Shown: positions 45,976-55,595 of the stretch, one piece after another | Position numbering within the stretch: position 1 is the stretch's first letter | Layout of the letters: each line of letters begins with the position of its first letter | Source: an uncultured Clostridia bacterium | GTDB taxonomy: Bacteria > Bacillota > Clostridia > Oscillospirales > Acutalibacteraceae | Assembly (NCBI GenBank): GCA_904399395.1 | Contig: CAJFPJ010000014.1 | Span: 17,683-81,682, forward strand | Direction of reading: 5' to 3' | DNA length: 64,000 nucleotides | Translations under genes and position numbers: made by a program | Notes under the pieces: generated by a model | Databases searched by the model: none | The model's input: the letters and a program-made list of their open reading frames with translations, nothing else | Told to the model about the DNA's origin: nothing

Positions 45976-45987
45976 TTAGCATGCTAA
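45976..45987. promoter_or_regulatory. Perfect palindrome at the his start site
   Basis: TTAGCATGCTAA is a perfect 12-base palindrome covering the predicted start of transcription (about -6 to +7). It is a candidate repressor operator. A TrpR-like regulator (YerC/HisR type) has been proposed for his genes in Firmicutes, but I have not compared its motif here. Confidence 0.5.
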
Positions 45988-45988
45988 T

Positions 45989-46017
45989 AAGATATCACAC
46001 AAAATAGATTGTGTCAA
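45989..46017 (-). promoter_or_regulatory. his operon promoter
   Basis: A perfect TTGACA (46017-46012) and TATCTT (45994-45989) are 17 bases apart, just 12 bases past the polC stop codon. No polC terminator precedes it, so polC transcripts may run into his. Confidence 0.75.
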
Positions 46018-46029
46018 TCCTTTTCTCTG

Positions 46030-49000
46030 TCAGCCGAACAGCGTCATCTGAGAACTGGCAGGCAAATCCTTCAAAGAGCCCGCAGCCTCCAGTGTTTCAA
46101 TAACCGCTTTGGATACTTTAGAACGGCCCTGCAGGTCGTCCACCGAAATATATGGCCCGGCAAATTTCGCTTCATACAAACTGTTGGCAGCCGCCTCTCC
46201 CACACCGGAAAGGGACATAAAAGGCAACCGGATCTTTCCATCCTCTACCAGATACTTTTTGGCATGGGATTTGTAAATATCCACCGGCAGAATCTGAATC
46301 CCTCTGGCCAGCATTTCGTTCACAATCTGGAAGGTGGTATAAGCATCTTCCTCCTTTTTGCTGGCTTCCTTGCCCTTCATGGCGATTTCGCTCATCTTGC
46401 GCTTAACGGCATCCCGGCCCTTCATGACCACTGCGCCGTCAAAATCCTCGCCGCGAACAGAAAAATACGCGGCATAATACTCCACCGGCCTGTGGACCTT
46501 ATACCATCCCAGCCGCAGGGCGGAGATCATATACGCCGCCGCGTGAGCTTTGGGGAACATGTATTTAATCTTTAGGCAGGAATTGATATACCACTCCGGC
46601 ACGCCGTGCTCCCGCATGGCGGCCTTATGTTCATCCGTCAGAAGGACGGGAGCTTTTCCTTTACGGGTGATCTCCATGATCTTAAAGGCCATTTTGGGCT
46701 CCAGGCCCTTTAGCAGCAGATAGGTCATGATGCTGTCTCGCGTTCCGATCACTTCTGAAATGGTACAGGTTTTACTCTTGATCAGATCCTGAGCATTCCC
46801 CAGCCACACGTCCGTGCCGTGAGAGAGGCCGGAAATCTGCAGAAGGTCGGAAAAGGTCTTGGGCTGAGAATCCAGAAGCATCTGCCGCACAAAAGGCGTG
46901 CCCAGCTCCGGCAGAGTAAAGGTTCCTGTCTGAGAATCAATTTCCTCAGAAGTAACCCCCAACGCTTCTGTGGAATGGAACAGGGACATAACCTCCGGAT
47001 CGCTCATGGAAACCTTCATCACGGGGATACCGGTGTATTCCTCTAAATAATGGTAAATGGTGGGAACATCGTGGCCCAGTTCATCCAGCTTGCAGATGGT
47101 GTCGTGGATAGAATGGAAGTCGAAATGCGTGGTGATATTATCGCTGCTCTGGTCATCTGCCGGATGCTGCACCGGGCAGAATTCATAGATTTCATGCCCC
47201 TTGGGAACGACCACCATGCCTCCAGGATGCTGGCCCGTTGTGCGCTTGATACCGGTGCAGCCCATCGCCAGGCGGAGTTCTTCCGCCCTGTGGTAGGTCA
47301 TGCCTTTCTCTTCCTGGTATTTCTTCACGAAGCCGATAGCCGTTTTATCGGCCACAGTGGCGATGGTGCCGGCCTTGAACACGTGATCCTTACCGAAAAG
47401 CGTCTCCGTATACCGATGGGACTCGCTCTGGTATTCACCGGAAAAGTTCAAGTCAATATCCGGCGTTTTATCTCCCTCAAACCCAAGGAAGGTTTCAAAG
47501 GGGATGTTATGGCCGTCCCTGGTGTAGGGAGTGCCGCATTTAGGGCAAATTTTAGGCGGCAGATCAAAACCGGATCCATAGCTGCCGTCTGTAATGAATT
47601 CGCTGTGTTTACATTCGGGGCACACATAATGAGGCATCAAGGGATTTACTTCCGAAATGCCCGACATGCTGGCCACAAAGGAAGAACCAACGGAACCGCG
47701 GGACCCCACCAGATAGCCGTGATCCTCTGAATTGGCCACCAGCTTCTGGGCCGTCATATACAAAACGGAAAAACCGTATTTATTGATGGAGCCCAGCTCT
47801 CTTTCCAGGCGGCTTTTCACGATCTCGGGCAGAGGCTCGCCATAGACCTCTTTAGCCCGCTTCCAGCAAATGCTGTTGAGCTGCTCCTCCGCGCCGTCGA
47901 TAAAGGGTGGGAAGGTCCCCTCAGGAATGGGGCGTATCTCCTCCGTCATATCTGCAATCAGGTTGGAATTTGTAACAACCACCTCATAAGCTTTCTCCTT
48001 GCCCAGATAGGCAAATTCCTCCAGCATTTCGTCCGTTGTTCTGAAATAGAGAGGCGCTTGCTGGTCCGCATCGGAAAAGCCCTGCCCTGCCATAAGGATC
48101 TTCCGGTAATCGGCGTCCTTGGGGTCCATAAAATGCACATCGCAGGTGGCCACCACAGGCTTATGGAGAGTTTCTCCCAGCTTGACCACGGTGCGATTGA
48201 AGTCACGAAGCTTCTCCTCATCGGGAACGGTGCCGTCCCGCACCATGAACTGGTTGTTTCCCAGAGGTTGAATTTCCAGATAATCATAGAATTTGGCGAT
48301 CTCGCAGAGCTCTTCCCAGGGCTGGCCGTTGACAATTGCCCGGAAAAGCTCACCTGCTTCACAGGCGCTTCCCAGAATGAGGCCCTCCCGATATTGAATC
48401 AGCTCGCTTTTAGGGATTCTGGGCTTTTTGAAGAAATACTGCAGATGGGCCTTTGAGATCAGCTTATACAAATTTTTGAGCCCCGTCAGGTTTTTCACCA
48501 GTATGATCTGATGATAGGGCTTCATTTTTTTCGGATCCCCGCCTGCAAGGCAACGATTGATATCCTCTGCCATAACGGCGCCTGCATCTTCTTTCAGGCG
48601 CTGCACCAATGCCAGGAAAATCTTGCCCAGAACAGCGGCGTCATCGCAGGCCCTGTGATGGTTAAAGGGATCCAGCTTCAAATATTTTGCCACTGTATCC
48701 AACTTGAAGTTTTTAATATCCTTCAGAAGGGATCGGCACATGGGGATAGAATCGATATACGGCATACGGAATTCTCTCCCGCAGCGGCTGCAGGCCGTCC
48801 GGATAAAGGAGGTATCAAAATCCGCGTTATGGGCGATGAGCACAGCGTCTTCCCCGCAGAAGCGGAAGAATTCCTCCAGAGCTTCTTCTTCAGAGGGAGC
48901 GTCCTTTACCATTTCGTCCGTAATGCCGGTCAGTTGGGTGATTTTAGGCGGGATGGGCCTTTGCGGGTTTACAAAGGTATCGAAGCTTTCCACCACTTCG

Positions 49001-50391
49001 CCGCCCCGCAGACGCACAGCACCAATTTCCGTGATTCGGTCGGTCTCGTGGCTCAGACCTGTGGTTTCGATATCGAAAGCGATGAATTCATCATCCAACC
49101 TTTTCTTTGTCTCTCCCTTGAGGGCGGGCACCATATCGTTGATAAAATAGGACTCCACACCGTAAATCACCTTGATGGGGTTCCCTTTGCTCTTGGCTTT
49201 TTCCGCAGCGTTCATAGCGTCCGGATAAGCCTGGGCAACGCCATGGTCTGTGATTGCCACAGCCTTATGGCCCCACTTGGCCGCCCGGGCGATCAGATCC
49301 CCCGCGGAAGTGACGCCGTCCATGGCGGACATGGCCGTATGCAGATGGAGCTCTACCCGCTTTTCCTGGGCTGTATCCATCACCTCTGTCTGCTTTACCG
49401 TGGAAATGGCCCTGGGGCGCAGAACAATTTCATGGTCGTATTTATCGTATTCCACATCCCCACGCACGATAACGGAGGTTCCCTTAGAAAGGCTGTCCAA
49501 TGCACGGCACTCGTTGATATTCTGCAAGATCTTCAACGTGATAGATCCCGTATAATCTGTTATATTGATAGAGTAAATCTTCCGGCTGCCATCCCTTGTA
49601 ACCTTCTGTTCAGCAGAAAAAATCTCACCCCATATCATGGTGCTGCCGATATCGGGTGTGATCCTAGAGATGGGCGTCAGGCGGATCTTCCCCATTCTGC
49701 CCATGATCTCCGAAGCTGTTTCCGGCAGGATGGAAGGCATAAGTGTATCCCCCCGGCGGATATTGATTACAGAGGCCACTTTTTTCGGCGCCCGCCGTTC
49801 CTCCGCCCGGGCCATGGTGCTTTCATACTGGCTTAGATCCTCTTCCACAGCCGCTCTCCGGAGCTTTTCCTGGGTGTTTTTCTGCTTTTCTATGTAAGCG
49901 GGGCTGTCGGCCTCCACAGTGAGGACTCCGTCAAAATCCAGAGAAACCTGCAGCCCGAATTGCTCCCGTATAAGCTTGGTGATCAACACATCAATCTTTC
50001 TGGCACGGATCAGTTCCACACCGCCATGGCTAAGGGTGACGATCAGCTTTCCATCTTCCATACGCGCGGAAGATCCGTTAAAGGTACCGTTGATACCGGC
50101 GCCTCTCGCTTTGAGTTCCGCAATCAGTTCCGGAAAGCATTCCGCGGAAAAGCACTCCGGAGGGAAATCCGCCAGAATCTGCGCACGGCTCAGTCGCAAG
50201 GCTTTGCAGGCCTCAAGAGCCTTTTCCGCCTGGGTGATCTTTTCTCTCTCTACCGGAGAGAGAAAAGCAACTTTCACAGTGATCTGCCTGTTTTCGTTGT
50301 CGATCTCCAATGAACGAAGCGTCCCCTCCCCAACCTTCTCCGGCAGGGTATCGCCCAGATAGGGACCAAAGAATTCACGAAAGCTTTTCAT
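46030..50391 (-). CDS. polC: DNA polymerase III alpha subunit, PolC type
   Basis: PolC is the main replicative polymerase of low-GC Gram-positives. The 1453-residue length is typical. Domain order: N-terminal region, OB domain (about 230-350), PHP start (VELHLHTAMSAMDG), embedded 3'-5' exonuclease (FIAFDIETTGL, then IAHNADFDTSF), PHP end, and the polymerase core with a zinc finger (CPECKHSEF, CPKCGTPYTR) and PDIDLNFSGEYQ carrying catalytic aspartates. It ends the conserved pyrH-to-polC block and follows ispG by 96 bases. The RBS is AAGGAATG. Confidence 0.98.
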   Translation of the reverse strand: MKSFREFFGPYLGDTLPEKVGEGTLRSLEIDNENRQITVKVAFLSPVEREKITQAEKALEACKALRLSRAQILADFPPECFSAECFPELIAELKARGAGINGTFNGSSARMEDGKLIVTLSHGGVELIRARKIDVLITKLIREQFGLQVSLDFDGVLTVEADSPAYIEKQKNTQEKLRRAAVEEDLSQYESTMARAEERRAPKKVASVINIRRGDTLMPSILPETASEIMGRMGKIRLTPISRITPDIGSTMIWGEIFSAEQKVTRDGSRKIYSINITDYTGSITLKILQNINECRALDSLSKGTSVIVRGDVEYDKYDHEIVLRPRAISTVKQTEVMDTAQEKRVELHLHTAMSAMDGVTSAGDLIARAAKWGHKAVAITDHGVAQAYPDAMNAAEKAKSKGNPIKVIYGVESYFINDMVPALKGETKKRLDDEFIAFDIETTGLSHETDRITEIGAVRLRGGEVVESFDTFVNPQRPIPPKITQLTGITDEMVKDAPSEEEALEEFFRFCGEDAVLIAHNADFDTSFIRTACSRCGREFRMPYIDSIPMCRSLLKDIKNFKLDTVAKYLKLDPFNHHRACDDAAVLGKIFLALVQRLKEDAGAVMAEDINRCLAGGDPKKMKPYHQIILVKNLTGLKNLYKLISKAHLQYFFKKPRIPKSELIQYREGLILGSACEAGELFRAIVNGQPWEELCEIAKFYDYLEIQPLGNNQFMVRDGTVPDEEKLRDFNRTVVKLGETLHKPVVATCDVHFMDPKDADYRKILMAGQGFSDADQQAPLYFRTTDEMLEEFAYLGKEKAYEVVVTNSNLIADMTEEIRPIPEGTFPPFIDGAEEQLNSICWKRAKEVYGEPLPEIVKSRLERELGSINKYGFSVLYMTAQKLVANSEDHGYLVGSRGSVGSSFVASMSGISEVNPLMPHYVCPECKHSEFITDGSYGSGFDLPPKICPKCGTPYTRDGHNIPFETFLGFEGDKTPDIDLNFSGEYQSESHRYTETLFGKDHVFKAGTIATVADKTAIGFVKKYQEEKGMTYHRAEELRLAMGCTGIKRTTGQHPGGMVVVPKGHEIYEFCPVQHPADDQSSDNITTHFDFHSIHDTICKLDELGHDVPTIYHYLEEYTGIPVMKVSMSDPEVMSLFHSTEALGVTSEEIDSQTGTFTLPELGTPFVRQMLLDSQPKTFSDLLQISGLSHGTDVWLGNAQDLIKSKTCTISEVIGTRDSIMTYLLLKGLEPKMAFKIMEITRKGKAPVLLTDEHKAAMREHGVPEWYINSCLKIKYMFPKAHAAAYMISALRLGWYKVHRPVEYYAAYFSVRGEDFDGAVVMKGRDAVKRKMSEIAMKGKEASKKEEDAYTTFQIVNEMLARGIQILPVDIYKSHAKKYLVEDGKIRLPFMSLSGVGEAAANSLYEAKFAGPYISVDDLQGRSKVSKAVIETLEAAGSLKDLPASSQMTLFG

Positions 50392-50487
50392 ATCTCATTC
50401 CTTTTATCTCAAAAACGGCCTGTACTCTTTCTGAGCACAGAGCCGGCACATACAAGACGCATACAGTACTCTCTTTTATCAGACCTA

Positions 50488-51522
50488 TCAGAGCTTTTCA
50501 ATTTCCTTCATAAGCTCGTCCACAAGCTTTTCCTCCGGAACTTTCCGAAGAATTTCCCCCTTGCGGAACAAAAGCCCTTCGCCCCGGCCTCCTGCCAAGC
50601 CTATATCCGCCTCCCGGGCTTCCCCAGGGCCGTTTACCACGCATCCCATCACAGCAACCTTGATGGGTTTCCGGCAGGAACGAAGCCTTTCCTCCACTTC
50701 TCCAGCTATGCGGATCAGGTCGATCCTCGTCCGCCCGCAGGTTGGGCAGGAAACAAGCTCGGGCCCTTCCCGCAGGCCCAACGCCCGCAGAATATCGATG
50801 CCGGCTCTGACTTCCTGCACGGGATCCGCCGTAAGGGATACCCGAATCGTATCCCCGATGCCTCTCTGAAGCAAGGATCCGATACCGATAGAGGATTTGA
50901 TCAGCCCCATCCGCTCCGTTCCAGCCTCTGTAACGCCCAGATGAAGGGGATATTCACAACGGGTGGAGCAGAGCTCATAAGCGCGGATCATACTTGCCAC
51001 AGAAGAGGATTTGATAGAAATTACAATATCCTCAAAATCAAACTTTTCTAAAAGCGACACATGGTAAAGGGCGCTTTCCACAAGAGCTTCCGGCGTGGGA
51101 GAGCCGTATTTTGCCAAAATCTCCCGCTCCACAGAGCCGGAATTCACTCCAATGCGGATGGGAATTCCCCTCGTCCGGCAACAATCTGCAACGGCTTTGA
51201 CTCTATCCTCAGAGCCAATATTGCCGGGATTGATACGGATCTTGTCCACACCGGCGGCAACGGCCTCCAGAGCCAGGCGGTAATCAAAATGAATATCCGC
51301 CACCAACGGAATGCCCACTGCTTCCTTAATGGCGGGAATCAGACGCACAGCTTCCATATCAGGAATGGCGGCCCGGATAATATCGCATCCTGCCGCCTCC
51401 AATGCTCTCGCCTGCCGGACGCTGCCCTCCACATCGGTGGAGGGCACATTCAGCATGGACTGAACCGAGATTGGCGCGCCTCCCCCAATGGGAAGGCCGC
51501 CTGCTACCACCTGCCGGCTCAT
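50488..51522 (-). CDS. ispG: HMB-PP synthase (GcpE)
   Basis: IspG reduces ME-cPP to HMB-PP in the MEP isoprenoid pathway and uses a 4Fe-4S cluster. The 344-residue single-module (bacterial) form shows VSVQSM-like PISVQSMLNVPSTD, the cluster cysteines of SCPTCGRT and MGCVVNGPGEA, and LGVTEAG. The start overlaps the rseP stop by four bases. The neighbouring dxr belongs to the same pathway. Confidence 0.96.
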   Translation of the reverse strand: MSRQVVAGGLPIGGGAPISVQSMLNVPSTDVEGSVRQARALEAAGCDIIRAAIPDMEAVRLIPAIKEAVGIPLVADIHFDYRLALEAVAAGVDKIRINPGNIGSEDRVKAVADCCRTRGIPIRIGVNSGSVEREILAKYGSPTPEALVESALYHVSLLEKFDFEDIVISIKSSSVASMIRAYELCSTRCEYPLHLGVTEAGTERMGLIKSSIGIGSLLQRGIGDTIRVSLTADPVQEVRAGIDILRALGLREGPELVSCPTCGRTRIDLIRIAGEVEERLRSCRKPIKVAVMGCVVNGPGEAREADIGLAGGRGEGLLFRKGEILRKVPEEKLVDELMKEIEKL

Positions 51523-52598
51523 CCTCCTATCCCCTTTCCCGTAAACAGACGCAGAATATCGCTGAAGGTGATAACCACCATAAAGACCATAAGGAGGGCA
51601 AAACCCGCCGCATGCACCCAGCCTTCATATTTGGGGTTAACGGGTTTCCTGCGGATCCCTTCAATCACAAGGAACACCAGACGGCCACCGTCCAGCGCCG
51701 GAAGAGGGAGTAAGTTTACTATACCCAGATTCACAGTGATGATCATCATCATATAGAGGATGTAATTGATGGCATCCCCGAAACCGCTTTCCAGACCGGT
51801 ACTTGCCGCCTGCCCGATAGCACTGGCAATCCCCACGGGGCCGGCCACGTCGTTAAGTCCAAATTTCCCCGTCACCAGGCCAGCTAGGCTATACCACACC
51901 AAGCGGACAGTGGAAACCGTATCCTCCGCAGATTTCGTGAGAATCGTCCCCAGATTCTTATCCAGCGCAGCCACCTTGAAATCAAGGCGGACAATCTTCT
52001 GTCCGTCCACATCTTGGGTATTCATAGCCACATCGTTGAGCAGGATCTTCTGACCTTGGCGATCCAACTCAATATCCACAGAAGTAGGATCCGCCGTCGA
52101 AAGAGCAAACAACAAATCCCGATCTGTGTTCACCGTATAGCCATCGATCTTTGTGAAACGGTCGCCCAGCTCCGCACCGGCAGATTGCAGCGGCGACTGT
52201 TCGTCAAACCAGGCAATGGTGGTGGAAGCCAGAGTCTCTGTCTGAGCCGTGAGGATCACCATCAGGATAAACCCCAGAAGAATATTCATAATAGCGCCCA
52301 TGGCCACTACCAGAATACGCTTCCATACAGGCCGATTGTTGAAGGCTCGCTCATCCTCACTTTCTTCGTCCTCTCCCTCCATGGCGCAATAGCCCCCGAT
52401 AGGTAAAAGACGCAGAGAGTATTTCGTTTCCTTCTTGCCGAATTGCAGAAGCTTGGGCCCCATGCCGATAGAAAATTCATTAACTCGGATCCCTGAAAGC
52501 TTTGCCGTGAAGAAATGACCGAACTCATGGATAAAAATAATAAACCCAAATAAAAGAACCGCGATTATGATCAAAAGAACCTGTGTAATTAGGATCAC
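51519..52598 (-). CDS. rseP: RseP-type site-2 intramembrane metalloprotease
   Basis: This M50 protease cleaves anti-sigma factors and signal-peptide remnants within the membrane. The 359-residue product has HEFGH (H24, E25, H28) in the first membrane segment, a PDZ-like domain in the middle, and LLPLPALDGGRLVF with the third zinc ligand in the C-terminal segment. The start is a GTG with a poor binding site. An extended -10 (TGCTATACT on the minus strand, near 52695) is a likely internal promoter in the 190-base gap after dxr. Confidence 0.93.
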   Translation of the reverse strand: MILITQVLLIIIAVLLFGFIIFIHEFGHFFTAKLSGIRVNEFSIGMGPKLLQFGKKETKYSLRLLPIGGYCAMEGEDEESEDERAFNNRPVWKRILVVAMGAIMNILLGFILMVILTAQTETLASTTIAWFDEQSPLQSAGAELGDRFTKIDGYTVNTDRDLLFALSTADPTSVDIELDRQGQKILLNDVAMNTQDVDGQKIVRLDFKVAALDKNLGTILTKSAEDTVSTVRLVWYSLAGLVTGKFGLNDVAGPVGIASAIGQAASTGLESGFGDAINYILYMMMIITVNLGIVNLLPLPALDGGRLVFLVIEGIRRKPVNPKYEGWVHAAGFALLMVFMVVITFSDILRLFTGKGIGG

Positions 52599-52790
52599 CC
52601 CACATCAGAATCTTTACCGGAGGCTCCGAGAGGAATACCGCCGAATATGTATATGCGGATTATACCGAAAGCCTTAGCCGCACATCGGTTATAGTATAGC
52701 ACAACCGGAACGTCCACGGTGAGAGAAGTTGTAAATTCCCTGTGAATTCTTTTACACTATATCCCCCAAGCCGCGCAAAAAAACGTAATT

Positions 52791-53939
52791 TTACACTCTG
52801 GATTCCACAAACCTGCGTGCGGCACAGTCAGCCTCCAATATAGATTCCAGAGAAACCTCCGGCCCGCTGCAGGAAAGGCTTTCCATAGCTTCCCACACAA
52901 GTTCCCCGATTCTCAGGAAAGGAATCTTCTCCTGTAGGAACAGAGCTACCGCAGCCTCGTTTGCCCCGTTTATAACAGCTGTGCTAAGCCCACCCCGGGA
53001 AAGAGCTTCCTTTGCCGCCAGAAGGCAGGGGAAACTTTCCCAATCCGGCTCAAAAAAGGTCAGTTTTCCTATTTCCTGCAAACGCAAACGCTTTACAGGA
53101 GAAGGCATTCTTTCCGGATAGGTAATAGCATATTGGATGGGAATACGCATATCCGGCACCCCAAGCTGGGCAATCACCGAATAATCCTCAAATTCAATCA
53201 TAGAATGGATAATGCTTTCCCTATGGATGACTACATCAATTCTTTCCTGAGGCATACGGAATAGCCACGAAGCTTCTATTATCTCCAGCCCTTTATTCAT
53301 CATAGAGGCAGAATCCACCGTGATTTTAGCTCCCATATCCCAGTTGGGATGGTTCAACGCATCCTGAACGGTTACATGCTCCAGCTCTTTTCGGGATTTA
53401 CCGAAAAAAGGTCCGCCGGAAGCTGTCAGAATAATCCGGCTCACCGCCTTATCGGAGGGTGCACCTTGCAGGCATTGAAACACCGCAGAGTGCTCACTAT
53501 CCACCGGGAGGATAGAAACGCCTGCAGTCTTAGCGCGCTCCATTACAAGGGCTCCTCCCGCCACAAGCGTTTCCTTATTAGAAAGGGCGATATCCTTCCC
53601 CGCCTCAATAGCTGCTAAAGTAGGTTCAAGCCCCACCATCCCTACCACAGAATTGCAGACAAGATCGGCTTCCGCCAAAGAGGCCGCCTCGCAGAGGCCT
53701 TCCATTCCCTCCGTTATTCGTATATCCATATCCGAAACAGCAACACGAAGCTGCCGGGCAGCTTCGTGGTCAAAAACAGCTGCCAGCTTTGGTTTGAATG
53801 CACGGATCTGCTTTTCCAAAAGCACGATATTCCGGTTTGCCGCCAATGCGCAAACAGAAAGCCCCAACCTACGGGCCACATCCAAGGTCTGTGTCCCAAT
53901 AGAACCAGTGGAGCCTAAAACAGAAAGATTGTGTTTCAT
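52791..53939 (-). CDS. dxr: DXP reductoisomerase
   Basis: Dxr converts DXP to MEP with NADPH, the committed step of the MEP pathway and the fosmidomycin target. The 382-residue product has the Rossmann motif LGSTGSIGTQTLD, the active-site segments PVDSEHSAVFQCL and LTASGGPFF, and NWDMGAKITVDSASMMNKGLE. GGGGAA lies before the ATG. A strong hairpin separates it from cdsA. Confidence 0.97.
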   Translation of the reverse strand: MKHNLSVLGSTGSIGTQTLDVARRLGLSVCALAANRNIVLLEKQIRAFKPKLAAVFDHEAARQLRVAVSDMDIRITEGMEGLCEAASLAEADLVCNSVVGMVGLEPTLAAIEAGKDIALSNKETLVAGGALVMERAKTAGVSILPVDSEHSAVFQCLQGAPSDKAVSRIILTASGGPFFGKSRKELEHVTVQDALNHPNWDMGAKITVDSASMMNKGLEIIEASWLFRMPQERIDVVIHRESIIHSMIEFEDYSVIAQLGVPDMRIPIQYAITYPERMPSPVKRLRLQEIGKLTFFEPDWESFPCLLAAKEALSRGGLSTAVINGANEAAVALFLQEKIPFLRIGELVWEAMESLSCSGPEVSLESILEADCAARRFVESRV

Positions 53940-53952
53940 TATAGATTCCCCA

Positions 53953-53996
53953 TTTTTGAGAAGAAACCGCCGGAAGAATCCGGCAGTTTCTCAAAA
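53953..53996. other. Intra-operon hairpin between cdsA and dxr
   Basis: A long inverted repeat pairs TTTTGAGAA-GAAAC-GCCGGA with TCCGGC-GTTTCTCAAAA around a four-base loop. On the minus strand no T-run follows, so it is more likely an RNA processing, stability or partial attenuation element than a full terminator. Confidence 0.6.
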
Positions 53997-54056
53997 TTTC
54001 CTTTTATGCAGATGTACGAAGCTTTCTTCACTGCAGTATATGACCTGTGCCGTTGC

Positions 54057-54875
54057 TTATAGAACAATGGGAAGAAATGCTGTGAGAAAAGCCACAAAGG
54101 GCGCCACAAAGATCACGCTGTCGAAACGATCGAGCATACCTCCATGGCCCGGGATAAGCTCGCTGAAATCCTTGATGTGGCAACTTCTTTTAATAAGTGA
54201 AAAGCTCAGATCCCCGATTACGGAAAGCCCGGCACTCACAAAACCGAGAAGAGCCAAGACGCCGTAATCCACGGAAACCGTAAAATGATAGGACGCCTCG
54301 AACAGGAAACCGAACAGCAGCATAGCAAGGATATCCACCACAAAGCCGCCAACAAGACCTTCTATCGTCTTTTTAGGGCTGATATTGGGGCACAGCTTAT
54401 GTTTTCCCAAAAGGCTTCCCACCGCGAAGGCACCTACATCGGCGGCCCAAGCAGAACAGATCGCTATAATTACATAAAACATGCCGTGGTCCCCACCCTG
54501 GCTGCGAACCTGGATCAGAGCTGTAAGCGCCGTGGGGATCATTAAGCCCATGCTGTAGATCACGCCGGCTTCCCGAAAGGTAACCGAGTCATGATAACAG
54601 ATCAAGGATGTAAAAATCAGGAACGTATAAATATAATACGCGATCTGCTGAGCAATCCCTATCGGAAGGAAGGGAAACACAGCCGCAAAAAGCAGTGTGG
54701 GCAACAGAAGCACCAGCTTCTGAGAAAGCCCCAGCGCATGGACGATTTCATATACGGAAAGCGCCGATATAACCGCCACCACGATCACCAACGCCAAAGG
54801 AAAGATGGTGTTGAACACGACAACGGCGATCATCAGCAGCACCAGCACACAGGCTGAGATCATTCTCGATTTCAA
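54057..54875 (-). CDS. cdsA: Phosphatidate cytidylyltransferase
   Basis: CdsA makes CDP-diacylglycerol from phosphatidic acid and CTP, the branch point for phospholipids. The 272-residue membrane protein has about seven hydrophobic segments and the CDS signature near the C-terminus (GDLSFSLIKRSCHIKDFSEL, then PGHGGMLDRFDS). The start is a TTG at 54875 with GGGGGA six bases upstream, directly after uppS; an ATG at 54863 is an alternative. Confidence 0.95.
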   Translation of the reverse strand: MKSRMISACVLVLLMIAVVVFNTIFPLALVIVVAVISALSVYEIVHALGLSQKLVLLLPTLLFAAVFPFLPIGIAQQIAYYIYTFLIFTSLICYHDSVTFREAGVIYSMGLMIPTALTALIQVRSQGGDHGMFYVIIAICSAWAADVGAFAVGSLLGKHKLCPNISPKKTIEGLVGGFVVDILAMLLFGFLFEASYHFTVSVDYGVLALLGFVSAGLSVIGDLSFSLIKRSCHIKDFSELIPGHGGMLDRFDSVIFVAPFVAFLTAFLPIVL

Positions 54876-55592
54876 TCAGATTCCCCCAAACCGCCTGCTT
54901 CGTTTGGCGTATTCCCGCAGGGCGAAATTCAAATCTTCCGGCGTAAAATCCGGCCAGAGAATATCCATAATCACATATTCGGAATAAGCGGATTGCCAAA
55001 GCAGGAAATTGCTGATCCGGTTTTCTCCGCTGGGGCGAATAATCAGATCTGGATCCGGCTGGCCCGCCGTATACAGCTCATTGGAAAAGCTGTCTTCATC
55101 GATATCTTCCGGCCGCAGCTCTCCTGCCTGCACCTTTTGTGCCAACTTCCGGGCGGCCATGAGAATCTCTGGCCTCCCCCCGTAATTCATGGCAATATTG
55201 AGAACCATCCCCGTCCTGTGTTTGCACACCTCCCAGGTAGTGGCTATCAATTCCTGCAGTTTTTTGGGGAATGCAGATGTATCCCCTATAAAACGCACCT
55301 GGATGTCGTCGTCTGCAAAATCCCGGATGGCTTCCTCCAAATATTCCTGAAACAACCGTATAAGAGCATTTACCTCTACAGCAGGCCGAGCCCAATTTTC
55401 TGTGGAAAAGGCATACACTGTCAGATATCGGATGCCGATATCACTGCAGTAACGGGCAATCCTGCGAAAATTTTTTGCCCCCTCCGTGTGGCCCGCTGTC
55501 CGCGGAAGTCCCTTCTTCTTGGCCCATCGCCCGTTTCCATCCATAATAATACCGATATGCTCCGGCAGGACAGCTGGAAGATTTATCTCCAT
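54876..55592 (-). CDS. uppS: Isoprenyl transferase (undecaprenyl diphosphate synthase)
   Basis: UppS extends farnesyl diphosphate with isopentenyl diphosphate to make the C55 lipid carrier for cell-wall synthesis. The 238-residue product has the catalytic MDGNGRWA (D18) near the N-terminus, VYAFSTENW, and the C-terminal RPSGENRISNFLLWQ region. GGAG lies ten bases before the ATG. It directly adjoins cdsA. Confidence 0.97.
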   Translation of the reverse strand: MEINLPAVLPEHIGIIMDGNGRWAKKKGLPRTAGHTEGAKNFRRIARYCSDIGIRYLTVYAFSTENWARPAVEVNALIRLFQEYLEEAIRDFADDDIQVRFIGDTSAFPKKLQELIATTWEVCKHRTGMVLNIAMNYGGRPEILMAARKLAQKVQAGELRPEDIDEDSFSNELYTAGQPDPDLIIRPSGENRISNFLLWQSAYSEYVIMDILWPDFTPEDLNFALREYAKRSRRFGGI

Positions 55593-55595
55593 TTT

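Noticed and set aside
48511..49836. 441-codon plus-strand open frame
   Set aside because: It is a shadow of polC, a GC-rich gene where antisense frames stay open by codon bias.
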